Shown here: piece after piece, positions 44,572 to 54,339 of the stretch
Layout of the letters: every line of letters begins with the position of its first letter
How positions within the stretch are numbered: the stretch's first letter is position 1
DNA from: Verrucomicrobiales bacterium
GTDB taxonomy: Bacteria; Verrucomicrobiota; Verrucomicrobiia; Limisphaerales; J093
Assembly (NCBI GenBank): GCA_015075445.1
Contig: JABTUJ010000005.1
Coordinates: forward strand, 186,001 to 250,000
Direction: 5' to 3'
DNA: 64,000 bases
The notes under the pieces: generated by a model
What the model was told of the DNA's origin: nothing
What the model saw: the letters and a program-made list of their open reading frames with translations, nothing else
Database searches by the model: none
Program-made: the position numbers and the translations under genes

Positions 44572-45630
44572 GCGGGCCTGCTGACGGCGCAGGTTGGGCC
44601 CCTGAATCACTGGCGGTCGCCGCTGGCGACCGCCGCTACATCCGGAACGCCCGGGGTTTGACGACGAACCAGCAGGGTTTGCCCGATGGATGACCCGCTC
44701 CGCTGGCGGGCGCAGTCCCGGGCTGACGGGAACTGCTCGCTAGGCCACCCATCCGTGCCGCTACGCAACTGACGGTGGGCATTCCACCGAGCATTGCCGC
44801 CGGGGCACCGGAGGCTGGCGGGTAAACCGACTGGCGTCCGAGCGGTCGCTCAGACCAATATTCGGCGGGTGTGCATGGGGCGAGTTCCGACCCGATCGAG
44901 ACTGGATCGTGCCGCGGACTGACCAGCGGATCCACGCACCAACGCGGGTGGCGGGTCCAGCAGGCGTTGACCCAGACTATCGTTCACGAGCTGGCACGGC
45001 GATGTCTCGACCCGCAATCCTGTTCACCTGTCGCGAACCGCGTACGCGGTCAGGCACAGTTCGCGCGCTGGCCTGGGCGGTGCGGCAGATGGTAAGGGCC
45101 ATTTCCTGCACGTTGGTGGTGTACAGCCAGTCCAATCCACGACCGCGGTCAACCACCCGCAGAACTGCGCTGCGTCCGTCTCGCCACACTGGTCCGAACT
45201 TGGCCGCCGTGGCCTGACCGGTCGAGAACTGACGGCCAGATCGTGTTCACTGGCCAACCTCGGCACAACCCGGTGCCTCAACCCGACCATCAGTACCTGC
45301 TGGTGGAGATCGCTCCCGCGAACTGGCGGGTCGTCAGAGCTTGTCGGTGGCGCGGAGTCGTCGTCAGCTCGTGGACACACCGTTCGGGACCGAGCCTGGT
45401 TGAACCCGCGCCCTTCGCCGGCGCGCCTCGCGATCCGCCGCGCGGAGGGCATCCGGTCCTGACCGGCGAGTGGGCGGACCTAAACGTTGTTGCACGCCGG
45501 ACTATTCCTGGCACGAACGGTTCTGGTGGTACGCCAGTGAGGTGCGGCTGACCCGTTCACCGCCAGAGTGGGTGGACGAAACGCGTTCGGCGCCGTCCCC
45601 GGTCTGTATCGTGCGGTGCTGCTCGAATGA
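44572..45630 (+). pseudogene. Decayed copy of the secreted-protein remnant
   Basis: Counterpart of the pseudogene at 53126-54296. Short pieces of the same protein are readable in all three frames (FRPIPDW region, ARFA region, and the final LYRAVLLE-type end at 45612-45630), but numerous small deletions break every frame. No product is expected. Confidence 0.75.
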
Positions 45631-45671
45631 AGTGGGTGACGCTCGATCACGAGCCTGGACACCTGCGCGCG

Positions 45672-46250
45672 TCAGGGAACTCTTGGATCATCCTGCCGAC
45701 CGCCGGTCGGTCGCCAGCGCCAGGGTTAGTTGCTGGCCGCGGCGATGTTGACAACGCCACGACGGCGAAGTCGCGGTGGGCGCGATCCAGATGACCGAGT
45801 ACCATCGCAGTATTTCGCCAGGTCCAGTGGCTGCTGCTCGGTGCCGGCCGGACCGATGGCGAGAGGGTTGTCCGCGTTCGTGCCAACTCCCATGGTTGTT
45901 GTTGGCCCCACCCGCTGCTGCCCCGGCTGATCGAGTGTGGCGCGGGGTCGCCAGCACACTGAACCCGGCCGACGCGTCATGCCCAGCCACGAAGAACCGC
46001 TCCGGAGGAGGCCCTGCGGCTGTCGGCGACCGTTTCTTGCATGCGTAGCGCGCGAGCGCGAATCCATTCAGTGCTCGTACTTCGTGCCCGTCGAACTCGG
46101 CGCCCGCGTCAACCATTATGAGCAGCAGGCGGCGGCCTCGGTCGGCGTGCCTTGAGTTCCACAACTGTTCCAGATCCCGCCCGGTTGAGGCCACCGGCGC
46201 GCCGCCACAGTTGGAGAGAGCCAGTCCAACCGGTGTCAGAGTGGCAGGTT
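45672..46250 (-). pseudogene. Decayed fragment of a serine hydrolase gene
   Basis: Counterpart of the C-terminal two thirds of the intact beta-lactamase-family gene at 54340-55725. Pieces matching NADNPLAIGPAGT, the IGPAGT block and the final MIQEF-type C-terminus are readable in different minus-strand frames. The copy lacks the segment containing the HAGSN motif and stops before the SxxK region, so it cannot be functional. Confidence 0.75.
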
Positions 46251-46315
46251 GCGAACGAACCACGGCTCCACGCGGACGCATCGGATTCAGCCGTCGTCCA
46301 TCCTAGACACCGACG

Positions 46316-48330
46316 CTGCCCGCGCACCCCACCTGCCAGGTTGATGAATGAGCTTTCGCCACCTGCTGCCGGTCACGGACGCGGGCGGGGGCTTGTCGGC
46401 GGCCGTCCACCTGTCCCCAAACGCCGCCCCGCCCGCGGCCTTCCAGCAGGACGCGGCGCGCGGACAGCGGGAATGCCTCGCGAACGCGGTGAGCGTCCCT
46501 AGATCGGGAAGACCTCGGCACGTCGCCCCCGAGGGCGTGCATCGTGATCGGGCCCAGCGGCGACCACAGCTGCCAGGTCTTCCAGAGAACTGAATCCGAC
46601 GGTCTGGCCCAGCACCCGCGTCCGAAAGCTGGCCCCCGGCGACGACAGGAGGTGCGGGCGCAGGCGGGTGCCAGGGAAAGTCGAGGAACCACACCCGCGC
46701 GCGCCCGGGCTCGACCGGCGGTGTCCCGGGTGGCACCGGCACGGTCCCGGTGGGAATGAACCAGGCAAGCACCCCGGATGCCGGCGGCGCGATCGGCACA
46801 AACCCCCAGTCGCGCCAGCGCAGGCCGTCGGCGAGTTGCACCAGGATGCGGGGCGCGTCCTCGCCCGGAACGAGCAGCCGCGCTGTTCCGGCCCCGTCAC
46901 CAGGGGCCGCCAGAGCCGGGCGGGCAGATGCCGAGAGAAGCGCAGTTCACCCGGGGCATCGGCGATCGTCGTACTCACCTGATACTCGGTGCCGGGTTGC
47001 GCCTGGAACGTCACCGAGGTTTCCCCTGACGTCACCTCCTGCACTTGCGTCAGGTCCGCGCCTGAACACGCGGTGCCGCACCGGGCGGTCGCTGATCACC
47101 GTCGAAATCCACACCGACCTTCCGAAGGCGCGCGCCATGTCCACCAGGTGGCGGGCTGGTTGTGGTACCCCGTGCCGGGGACACCCCCGGACGTCCCGCC
47201 GCTGCCCACGGTGTGACCGATGGCCTCGGCGGAGGCTTCGGGCAGGCGCAGCCGCTCGTCGAAACCGAGGTTGGCCGCCGCGGGGGTCAGACGGAGCTGG
47301 AAGTCGAGGTCCTCAGCGGTCTCTGCCTGGCCCGCCACGGCGAGCCGGAAGGAGTCCGCCGCTTCGACGGGAGTTTCGTTGGTCCGTACCGATGGGCGCC
47401 AGCGACCCTCGGTGCCGGCATAGGCGGCGAAGACCGGAACGAACGGGCCCGCGCGCCCGCGCTCGACGAAGGCGCAGATGTCGATGACCTCGGGGTCGAG
47501 GCGCGTGAACACGCTGCCGTACCCGGAGTAGACTCCAGTGCTCCGCCAGCAGCGACCACGAGCGCCGGCTCCCGTGGCTGCTCTAGCCAGCGCCTCGGCC
47601 GGTGTGGCGTGGGTAGACCCGCGCGGTGCCGGCGTGGGATTTCCACCTGTACCCTGACACGGGGCGGTCCATGTAAACCACACCGAACGCCCGCCCGGAT
47701 CCCCGCGTGCGCCGGCTCTCGGCTCCTGCGTCATGCCGACAACCGCGCCCGCGCGGTCAAGGCCAGCCCGCTCAGCGACTCGGCTCCGGCGAGATCGTCG
47801 TTGGCGGGCGGCGATGCGAACGAGATCCCGAGCACAAACGGCCCACCGCCCCCCGTGCCGGGTTCGCCCCCGGGCAGCGCCTCTGTCCAGTCCGCGACCA
47901 GCGCCAGCTCCTCGCCCGCTTCGACATCCAAAGTCACGGCCGGGCGCACGCTGATCCGCTCGCCGAAGCAGAGGCTCTGAAGGACCACCGTGTTGCTGGC
48001 GGCGGGCTGCAAGGCCGCCAGTTCCTGCCCCCGCAACAGCACGACCATCGGGGTGAAGCCGTTGGTGGACACTGCCACCCGGGCGCGGCCATCCGCCGGG
48101 GCCACCCAGCGCCACCAGAGCGTCTGCCCCCGGGCGTATCCGGGCAGGGACGGCTCGCCCGGTTCCGACGTGGCCGCCCGGAGGTCGCCGGTCGCGAACG
48201 CGTCGGCCCCGAGCAGTGGACGGCTCGCGAAGGCGTCGCTGCCCTCGACCGCGTCCGCCGCCAGAACTCCTTCGGACAGCTTCAGCCCCCACGCCAGCAC
48301 CAGGCAGGCCAGAACATCGCGCGTCGTCAT
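46316..48330 (-). pseudogene. Frameshifted secreted protein with repeated pre-peptidase-like domains
   Basis: The N-terminal 200 residues are intact: signal peptide (VLACLVLAWGLKLSEGVLAA), then a domain with TLWWRWVAPADG and a second starting NDDLAGAESLSG. The frame then breaks near 47735. The same type of domain resumes in another frame with RSVWFTWTAP and TWWTWRAPSEG. Further breaks near 47100 and 46850 lead to a C-terminal portion with TSVTFQAQPGTEYQVS and PEWRRVWFLDFPWHP-like text. At least three frameshifts are needed to reconstruct one protein of about 650 residues. The domain type is common in secreted proteins of this phylum. It may be a real pseudogene or affected by sequence errors. 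Confidence 0.7.
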
Positions 48331-48515
48331 CACCGCCACCCACCCTACCGGTGCCGTCAAGGAGGGGCCAGCACGCTCGCGTTCCAGGTGGGTCCAGGGT
48401 CACGCCCCTGGGTGTTGAACACGCCGGACGGGTAGAACAGGTGTCCCCAGCTCTGTGTGACAAGGGCGTCTCCCGCGCCGAGGGATTCCCGCGCCGCAGC
48501 AAGTTGCCCGCGCGC

Positions 48516-50207
48516 TCATCCCCACCGCGCCCACAGCCGCCGCAGCAGCTCCACCGACTCCGCCGACGGTGTGCGCCCCCCGTAAACCACCGAGGCGTAC
48601 ACCCTCACCGCGCCCCGCAATTCCGCGTGCCACTCGGGATGCCTGCGCACCAACGCCTCGCCGAACTCCATCGGGGTCTCCTCCTCCCCGCGTTCCCGTC
48701 CGGCGTCCGCGGCCCAGGCCTCGAGCGCCGCAAAGGTGTACACGGCCAGTTGCCCGGGCGACATCCCTTCCGCACGCCCCGTGCCGAACGGGTCCGCGAA
48801 TCCCGGGAAACGCAGCGCAGGCACGGGTTCCCCGCCCGGTTTCGCCACCCGCGGACGCCGCGCCGGCATCGACTTTCGCAGCGCCACGAGCCATCCCCGA
48901 CCAAACCGCACCAGCAGGTACGCCCCCAACCCGAACCCGAACAGCCACGACAACACGCGCAGGATCGCCAGCAGATCCAGGGAGGGTGGAGACACGGGAG
49001 GCGCCGATGGCGGCCGCGTCGGTGATGGTTCGCCACCTCGAAGGGCTTCCGCCGAGGGCGCACGTTCGAAAGCGCCACCAGGCTGCCCGCCGGCGCCTTC
49101 GCGACCCGCGGTCGCTCCTCGCGAGCCCCCCGTTCCGGCCAAGCCGCCCGTGCTCCGACCGCCCTCCTCGGAGCGTGCGGTCTCGCCGGCGTCCACAGCA
49201 AAGGCGGATTCCTGGCCGCCCGAGGCTTCCCGTCCCGGCCGAATCCCACCGGCGATCTCCTGCCCCGGCGTTCCTGGCTCCTGCCCGGGACCTTCTGCCG
49301 CCGTGCCCTTCATCCACGCCCGCGACGAGGCTTCCTGCGGGCGGTCGTGCAGCCCCAGCCCCAATCCCGCCAGTACGTCCAGCCCGCGAGGACGCGGCAG
49401 GAGCAACGCCAAGAAGAACACCGCCCCCAGCAGCGCCGCCCCCACCCCGATCCAGGAACGCGCCATCGGCAGAGGCATGGCCAGGTGGCGCTGTCGCAGG
49501 TACCGCCGGATGCCGAGGAAACTTGACGTCAGCAGCAACGCCAAGGCGGAGGCTACGAACACAAACACCAGCATGAACCCCTGTAACCGGCCTTCGACAT
49601 CCGTTACCGGGATCATCCACTGCCCCACCCCGAACACGGGCAGCGCCCCCAGCGCCACGTAGATCACCCACAGTCCGGGAGCATGCGCGCGACGCGCGGC
49701 GCCCGCGTTGCCTGCCACGGGCTCCGCCGCGCTCTGGGTGCCGGCGGCGCCCACTTCCGGCCCGGCCTGCTCGAACCCCGCCCGCCGTAGCAGGCCTTCC
49801 CCCGACGCGTCCTCGTCCTCGTCGATGACCGTGCAATCCCGGGTCAGCTTGCTGGCGCACCACCAGATCACCCCGAGCAACAGCAGCGCACCCAGCGGCG
49901 CGCCGAGGAATCCGATCATCCGGATCGCCGTCGCAGCGCCCAGGGCCAGACCGTACAGGCTCCCGTGCGACGCGCCCTGCTCGATGGAGATCCGGGAGAC
50001 GAGGACCGACGCCACCGTGAACCAGAACAGGGTCCAGTGCACTTCTCCGGAGAAGCTCCCCCGGTACCCCACCTGCGCCAGGAAGAAGACGAGGCTGCCG
50101 GTCATGCCCATGATCAGCACCGGGCCGATCCCGAGCGCCAGCCAGTCCACCAGCGTCTTGCCTGGCCCACGCGGCCGGATCCAAGGACTTCGATGCGGCA
50201 GGGTCAT
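48516..50207 (-). CDS. Multi-pass membrane protein with C-terminal DUF4129-like domain
   Basis: A 563-residue membrane protein. Several membrane segments occur in the first 300 residues (WLALGIGPVLIMGMTGSLVFFL, GFLGAPLGALLLLGVIWW, LWVIYVALGALPVFGVGQW, FMLVFVFVASALALLLTSSFLG, WIGVGAALLGAVFFLALLL). A low-complexity Gly/Ser/Glu linker of about 130 residues and one more segment (LAILRVLSWLFGFGLGAYLLVRF) follow. The end (GMSPGQLAVYTFAALEAWA...ETPMEFGEALVRRHPEW) is DUF4129-like, a domain of transglutaminase-associated membrane proteins found in MoxR/DUF58 operons. It is last in that operon, four bases after the DUF58 gene. The ATG at 50207 fits that spacing. Confidence 0.8.
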   Translation of the reverse strand: MTLPHRSPWIRPRGPGKTLVDWLALGIGPVLIMGMTGSLVFFLAQVGYRGSFSGEVHWTLFWFTVASVLVSRISIEQGASHGSLYGLALGAATAIRMIGFLGAPLGALLLLGVIWWCASKLTRDCTVIDEDEDASGEGLLRRAGFEQAGPEVGAAGTQSAAEPVAGNAGAARRAHAPGLWVIYVALGALPVFGVGQWMIPVTDVEGRLQGFMLVFVFVASALALLLTSSFLGIRRYLRQRHLAMPLPMARSWIGVGAALLGAVFFLALLLPRPRGLDVLAGLGLGLHDRPQEASSRAWMKGTAAEGPGQEPGTPGQEIAGGIRPGREASGGQESAFAVDAGETARSEEGGRSTGGLAGTGGSRGATAGREGAGGQPGGAFERAPSAEALRGGEPSPTRPPSAPPVSPPSLDLLAILRVLSWLFGFGLGAYLLVRFGRGWLVALRKSMPARRPRVAKPGGEPVPALRFPGFADPFGTGRAEGMSPGQLAVYTFAALEAWAADAGRERGEEETPMEFGEALVRRHPEWHAELRGAVRVYASVVYGGRTPSAESVELLRRLWARWG

Positions 50208-50211
50208 GGCG

Positions 50212-51618
50212 TCACCGGACAAAGTGCTCCGCACACAGGTGCGCGAGATCGGCTTCGTCCCGCACGAGGCGGAACTCAAGCCCTTCCGCCATCAGGCGCG
50301 CCGCCCAGTCCGGCGCCCCGGCCCAATCGTGCAGGCCCGGCTCCGCGGGATCGACCAGGATCACCGACACCGCGAAACCGCGCCGGCGCATCCGTCCCAG
50401 CGCCAGCGCAGCGGCCTCGTCCACCCGCGCCAGAACCACCGCCAACGTCGCGTCCCGCGGCAGGTGTCCCGCCGCTTCCGCCAGCAACTCGGACATCGGC
50501 AGGCCATCGGTCAGCTCCAGTCGTCCCAGAGTATCGAGAATCTCCGGCAGCGGGCTCGGATCGCGGCGCGTGCCGATCACCACGGGCTGCAGGCGGTCGT
50601 TCACCCCCGGCCGGAGCAGCTTTCGTCGCGCCACCGTGCGGGTGCGAAATTCCCCCGCCCACCCCTCGGTGCGCACCCGTTCGGCGGCGTCCCGACCGTT
50701 GGTGACGAGGCCGACCTTCTCGCCGAGTTCCGCCAGGGCGCTCGCGATTGAGGCGATGGTCGTCACCGCAAGCTCCACCCAGGCGGTGTCGGGCGCGTGC
50801 GGGTCCGGGACCCGATCCTCCAAGCCCGCCGCCTTCAATCGCCGCGCCAACTCGGCCTGAGCATCCGCCGCTCGTCGTCCGGGGAAGCTGGCCCGGTGGA
50901 AGTCCAGCACCAGCGTCGCGCCGGCCACGCACGACGGTTCGCACACCTTGGAGTGCAGCGCGCCCGTCCGTGCCGTCGCCCGCCAGTGGATCCGGTTGAG
51001 CGGATCGCCCTTCTCGTACGGGCGCACCCCCGCGATGCGCGTGGGATCCTCGAACAAGCGATGGCGAATTCGCACCTCTCCCACCGGCCGGCGCGAGGCG
51101 AGGTCGTATCCCGTCAGCGGCACCACCCGGGGCCGCACCAGCACATGGCAGGGTTCCGACACGATCCGATACCGCCGGTGCAGTCCGAACAGGTCCCCGC
51201 TCTCCGCCAGCACCGGGCCGAACGTGTAGTACCCACGTTTCAGGAACTCGACCTCGTAACGGATCACCCGCGCCTCGCCCGCCCGCAGGGAGGCGACCTC
51301 CACCGGCCGTGCGGTGGTGCGCAGCCGGGGCGGGTCCTCCTGCAGCGTCGCGCGCGGCAGGGATTCTTCGAGCAGCAGCCAGGGGATACGCCCGCGGCCC
51401 GCATTGCGCAGGGCCACCGTCACTGTCGCCCGATCCCCGATCTCCCCCGCCACCATCGAGCACCGGCGCGCCGCCGCCAGCCAGCCGGTCCATCGCCGCG
51501 CCGCGTGCCAGCTCACCCCGAGCACCCCCAGGAAGACGTACACCGCGTACACGACGTATTCCAGGCGGAGCACGAGGGACAACGCCAGCAGCACCAGCGC
51601 GCCGAGCCACCACCTCAT
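50212..51618 (-). CDS. DUF58 domain protein
   Basis: A 468-residue protein with two N-terminal membrane segments (WWLGALVLLALSLVLRL, VVYAVYVFLGVLGVSW), a beta domain (LRNAGRGRIPWLLLEESLP) and the DUF58 signature VRPYEKGDPLNRIHWRATART near 215-240. A VWA-like C-terminal region follows. DUF58 proteins are the standard partners of MoxR ATPases, and the complex is thought to act on envelope or exported substrates. Its ATG overlaps the MoxR stop as ATGA. Confidence 0.92.
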   Translation of the reverse strand: MRWWLGALVLLALSLVLRLEYVVYAVYVFLGVLGVSWHAARRWTGWLAAARRCSMVAGEIGDRATVTVALRNAGRGRIPWLLLEESLPRATLQEDPPRLRTTARPVEVASLRAGEARVIRYEVEFLKRGYYTFGPVLAESGDLFGLHRRYRIVSEPCHVLVRPRVVPLTGYDLASRRPVGEVRIRHRLFEDPTRIAGVRPYEKGDPLNRIHWRATARTGALHSKVCEPSCVAGATLVLDFHRASFPGRRAADAQAELARRLKAAGLEDRVPDPHAPDTAWVELAVTTIASIASALAELGEKVGLVTNGRDAAERVRTEGWAGEFRTRTVARRKLLRPGVNDRLQPVVIGTRRDPSPLPEILDTLGRLELTDGLPMSELLAEAAGHLPRDATLAVVLARVDEAAALALGRMRRRGFAVSVILVDPAEPGLHDWAGAPDWAARLMAEGLEFRLVRDEADLAHLCAEHFVR

Positions 51619-52763
51619 CGCCCCATCCCCCCCGCGGTCACCGTTGGCACCGGCACCCGGTCCAGTACCTCGGCCACCACCCCCGCCGCCGTCGCCTTCC
51701 GCAGCCGGCTCTCCGGCCGCAACACCAGCCGGTGGCCCAGCACCGGCAGGGCGACCTCCTTCACGTCGTCGGGAAGGACAAAGTCGAACCCGCGCACCGC
51801 CGCCAGCGCCTGTGCCGACCTAAACAACGCCAGGCTTGCCCGCGGACTTCCGCCCAGCCGCACGGCGTCATGTTCCCGTGTCGCCCGGACCACCCGGGCC
51901 ACGTACTCGCGCACGCGCGCATCCACATGCACTGCCCGCACCGTGTCCTGCGCCGCCAGGATGTCCTCGGCGATCGCCACCGGCCGCACGGTCCCGATGG
52001 GGTGGCTCCGTTGGAACCGCTCCAGCATCCGGTCCTCCTCCGCGAGCCCCGGGTACCCCAGGCTCAGGCGGAGAAGGAACCGGTCCAACTGCGCCTCGGG
52101 CAGGGGAAACGTGCCTTCGTGATCGATGGGATTCTGAGTGGCGATGAGGAAGAACGGGCGACCCAGTTCGTAGTTTACCCCGTCGGCCGTGACCTGGCGC
52201 TCCGCCATGGCTTCCAGCAGCGCCGATTGCGCCCGCGGCGTGGCGCGGTTGATTTCGTCGGCCAGCACCAGTTGGGCGAAGAGCGGGCCGGGCCGGAACT
52301 CGAACTCGGCGGTCTTGGGGTTGAAGATCGAGGTGCCGGTGATGTCGGTGGGCAGAAGGTCCGGCGTGCACTGGAGGCGTTTGAAGCTGCCGCCGACGCT
52401 CTGGGCCAGGGCGCGGGCCAGCATCGTCTTGGCGACGCCGGGCACGTCTTCCAGGAGGACGTGTCCCTCGGCCAGGAACGCCACCAGGGTCAGTTCGATC
52501 TCACGCCGCTTGCCGATCAGAACGGTCTCGATGTTCACCGCCAACCGATTCGCCAGGTCGGCCACCGCGGTCGAGGTGCCCGGCTCCCGGTTCCGGGCCG
52601 TGATCGCGTCAGGCGGCGGTTTCGGGATCCGGATCCGCGGAACCCCGTCTCCGGACCGCAGGGTCGTGGTCTGACCGCACAGAGGACAGGCCGTCGATTG
52701 GCCGGCCAGTTCCTCGGGGTACTCGAGGGACTGGGCACAATGGTCGCAGAGGCTCTTGGGCAT
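51615..52763 (-). CDS. MoxR AAA+ ATPase with N-terminal zinc ribbon
   Basis: A 382-residue AAA+ ATPase. Walker A is GVAKT within LLEDVPGVAKTMLA (about 103-116), Walker B is LVLADEINRA, and the family blocks FLIATQNPIDHEGTFPLPEAQLDRF and GASPRASLALFRSAQALA-like text are clear. An unusual extra 40-residue N-terminus holds two CxxC pairs (Cys6/Cys9, Cys26/Cys29), a likely zinc ribbon. The ATG at 52763 is chosen because it begins this ribbon; upstream frame is repeat sequence. It is first in a three-gene operon with DUF58 and the membrane protein. Confidence 0.93.
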   Translation of the reverse strand: MPKSLCDHCAQSLEYPEELAGQSTACPLCGQTTTLRSGDGVPRIRIPKPPPDAITARNREPGTSTAVADLANRLAVNIETVLIGKRREIELTLVAFLAEGHVLLEDVPGVAKTMLARALAQSVGGSFKRLQCTPDLLPTDITGTSIFNPKTAEFEFRPGPLFAQLVLADEINRATPRAQSALLEAMAERQVTADGVNYELGRPFFLIATQNPIDHEGTFPLPEAQLDRFLLRLSLGYPGLAEEDRMLERFQRSHPIGTVRPVAIAEDILAAQDTVRAVHVDARVREYVARVVRATREHDAVRLGGSPRASLALFRSAQALAAVRGFDFVLPDDVKEVALPVLGHRLVLRPESRLRKATAAGVVAEVLDRVPVPTVTAGGMGR

Positions 52764-52870
52764 GACGTCGTTCCGTTTGGACAGCGTCGGCGCTCCCGCG
52801 TCACGACCGAGAATTGATGAGCCGAGTCCCGCTCTGCTCGGTGAGCAACCCCGGCTAGCCTGGAGATCCA

Positions 52871-52966
52871 GCGGTTCAACCGGCAGGCCGCCCGCCCGCA
52901 GGGGCACGGTTCGTGGGTCGTGACCTGCCAGAATGTCAATTGTCAATGTTTGACCCCATTGTCTTC
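52871..52966 (+). repeat. 96-bp direct repeat ending in the TGTCAATTG motif, copy 1
   Basis: Starts GCGGTTCAACCGGCAGGCCG and ends with TGTCAATTGTCAATGTTTGA plus CCCCATTGTCTTC. It is almost identical to 56878-56973, with only a few differences around GTTCGTGGGTCGTG versus GTTCGTCTGTCCTG. The end contains the inverted form of the 20-mer described at 11954. It lies upstream of the MoxR operon start. Confidence 0.85.
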
Positions 52967-53125
52967 TGCACGTTCCTGCAACAACTGCAGCGTGACTGGG
53001 CTAGCTGCGGTTGCTTCCACTTTGATGATCCGCAGGACGCTATCGAGGAACTGGAAAGTGTTCAGCGCGAGGTCCAGAATGCGCTGGCGGCCGCGCGTGC
53101 CAACCGACAGCCAAAGGTGCTTTGA
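52946..53125 (+). CDS. Small ORF starting inside the dispersed motif
   Basis: A 59-residue frame whose first codons (MFDPI) are encoded by the dispersed repeat itself. The rest, FLQQLQRDWASCGCFHF then DDPQDAIEELESVQREVQNALAAAR, is an acidic amphipathic helix and ends PKVL. No family is recognised. A decayed version of the same frame lies in copy A (44430-44571) without the motif, so the body of the frame pre-existed the repeat and may be the tail of a truncated gene. A strong hairpin follows 42 bp downstream. Whether it is translated is uncertain. Confidence 0.4.
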   Translation: MFDPIVFCTFLQQLQRDWASCGCFHFDDPQDAIEELESVQREVQNALAAARANRQPKVL

Positions 53126-54296
53126 GCGGGCCTGCCGGACGGCGCAGGTTGGGTACCCCCTGAATCACCGGCGGTCGCCGCACGCTGGCGACCGCCGGCT
53201 ACCATCTGGAACGCCTCCGGGGTTGTTGACGACGAACCAGCGCAGGTTTGCCCGATGGACGACCTCCCTCCCGTTGACGGGCGCAGTCCTTGGGCTGAGC
53301 GAACTGCTCGCATAGGGGCCACCATCCGTGCCGTTGCCGCAACTGACGGTGGGCATTTCTCCACCAGAAGCCATTGCCGCCGGGGCGGCCTGGAGGCTGG
53401 CGGGTAAAACCGACTGGCGTCCGAGCGGGGTCGCTCAGACCAATACTTCGGCGGGTGTGCATGGGGTCGAGTTCCGACCCATTCCAGACTGGATCGTGCC
53501 GCGGACTGACCCAGTCGTGATGCCACGCACCAACGCGGGGTGGCGGGTCCAACCCCGGGCGTTGCCTGACTCAGACTATCGTTTCATGGGCTGGCACGGC
53601 GATGTCTCGGGCTCCCGCAATCCCGTCACCCTCGTCATGAACCGCGCGTACGCGGTCCAGGCACGGTTCGCGCGCGTGCTGGGCTCGGGCGGTGCGGTGC
53701 AGATGGCAAGGGGCTACTTCTCTCCCGGCACGTTGGTGGTGTACAGCCAGTTCAACTACGACCGCGGTCAACCACTCCGCGAACTGCGCTGGCGTCCGTC
53801 TCTGCCACCGGGTCCGAACTTGGCCGCCGTCGCGGGCCTGACCGGTCCAGAAATCAGCGACGGCCAGATCGTGTTTACCGGCCAACTCGGGCACAACCCG
53901 GTGCCGCTCAACCTGACCATCGAAGTGCCTGCTGGTGAGGTCGCTCCCCGCGAACTGGGCGGGGTCGTCGAGTACAGCTTCGTCGGTGGCGCGGAGTCCG
54001 TCGTCCGGCTCGTGGACACACCGTTCGGGACCGGGAGCCTCGGGTTGAACCCGCGCCCTTCGCCGGCGGCGCACCTCGCGATCCGCCGCGCGGAGGGGCA
54101 TCCGGTCCTGCGCCTGACCGGCGAGGTGGGGCGGACCTAAACGTTGTTGCACGTGCCGGGGCTATTCCCGGGGTACGAACGGTTCTGGTGGTACGCCAGT
54201 GAGGTGCGGCTGACCCGTTCACCGCAAGAGTGGGTGGACGAAACGCGGTTCGGCGCCGTGCCCTCGGGTCTGTATCGTGCGGTGCTGCTCGAATGA
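53126..54296 (+). pseudogene. Frameshifted secreted-protein remnant
   Basis: The longest open piece (53328-54140) encodes AWRLAGKTDWRPSG, EFRPIPDW, YRFMGWHGDVSG and a beta-rich end (YSFVGGAESVVRLVDT). The family's expected C-terminus (FWWYASEVRLTRSPQEWVDETRF ... LYRAVLLE) continues in another frame to a TGA at 54294-54296. A frameshift near 54135 therefore separates them. Upstream, pieces such as SLPLTGAVLGLSELLA fall in a further frame. It resembles the C-terminal region of large secreted verrucomicrobial proteins. The same lesion is present in copy A. Confidence 0.7.
53168..53198. terminator. Strong hairpin after the small ORF
   Basis: CCGGCGGTCGCC (53168-53179) and GGCGACCGCCGG (53187-53198) form a perfect 12-bp stem with a 7-base loop. 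There is no T-tract. A shortened version with a 3-base loop is at 44612-44634 in the degenerate copy. It could be a terminator relic or a REP-like unit. Confidence 0.5.
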
Positions 54297-54339
54297 AGTG
54301 GGGTGACGCTCCGATCCCCCGAGCCTGGACACCTGCGCG

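Larger units (their letters stand above)
44430..46250. repeat. Degenerate direct repeat, copy A
   Basis: This 1.8-kb stretch aligns in the same orientation with 52975-55130. Long exact runs alternate with one- to three-base gaps, nearly all of them missing bases in this copy. One larger gap of about 170 bp corresponds to about 54490-54660. Both copies share the same premature TAA in ACCTAAACG, so that stop predates the duplication. A hairpin (44612-44634) here is a shortened form of the one at 53168-53198. The copies flank the MoxR/DUF58 operon. Confidence 0.85.
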
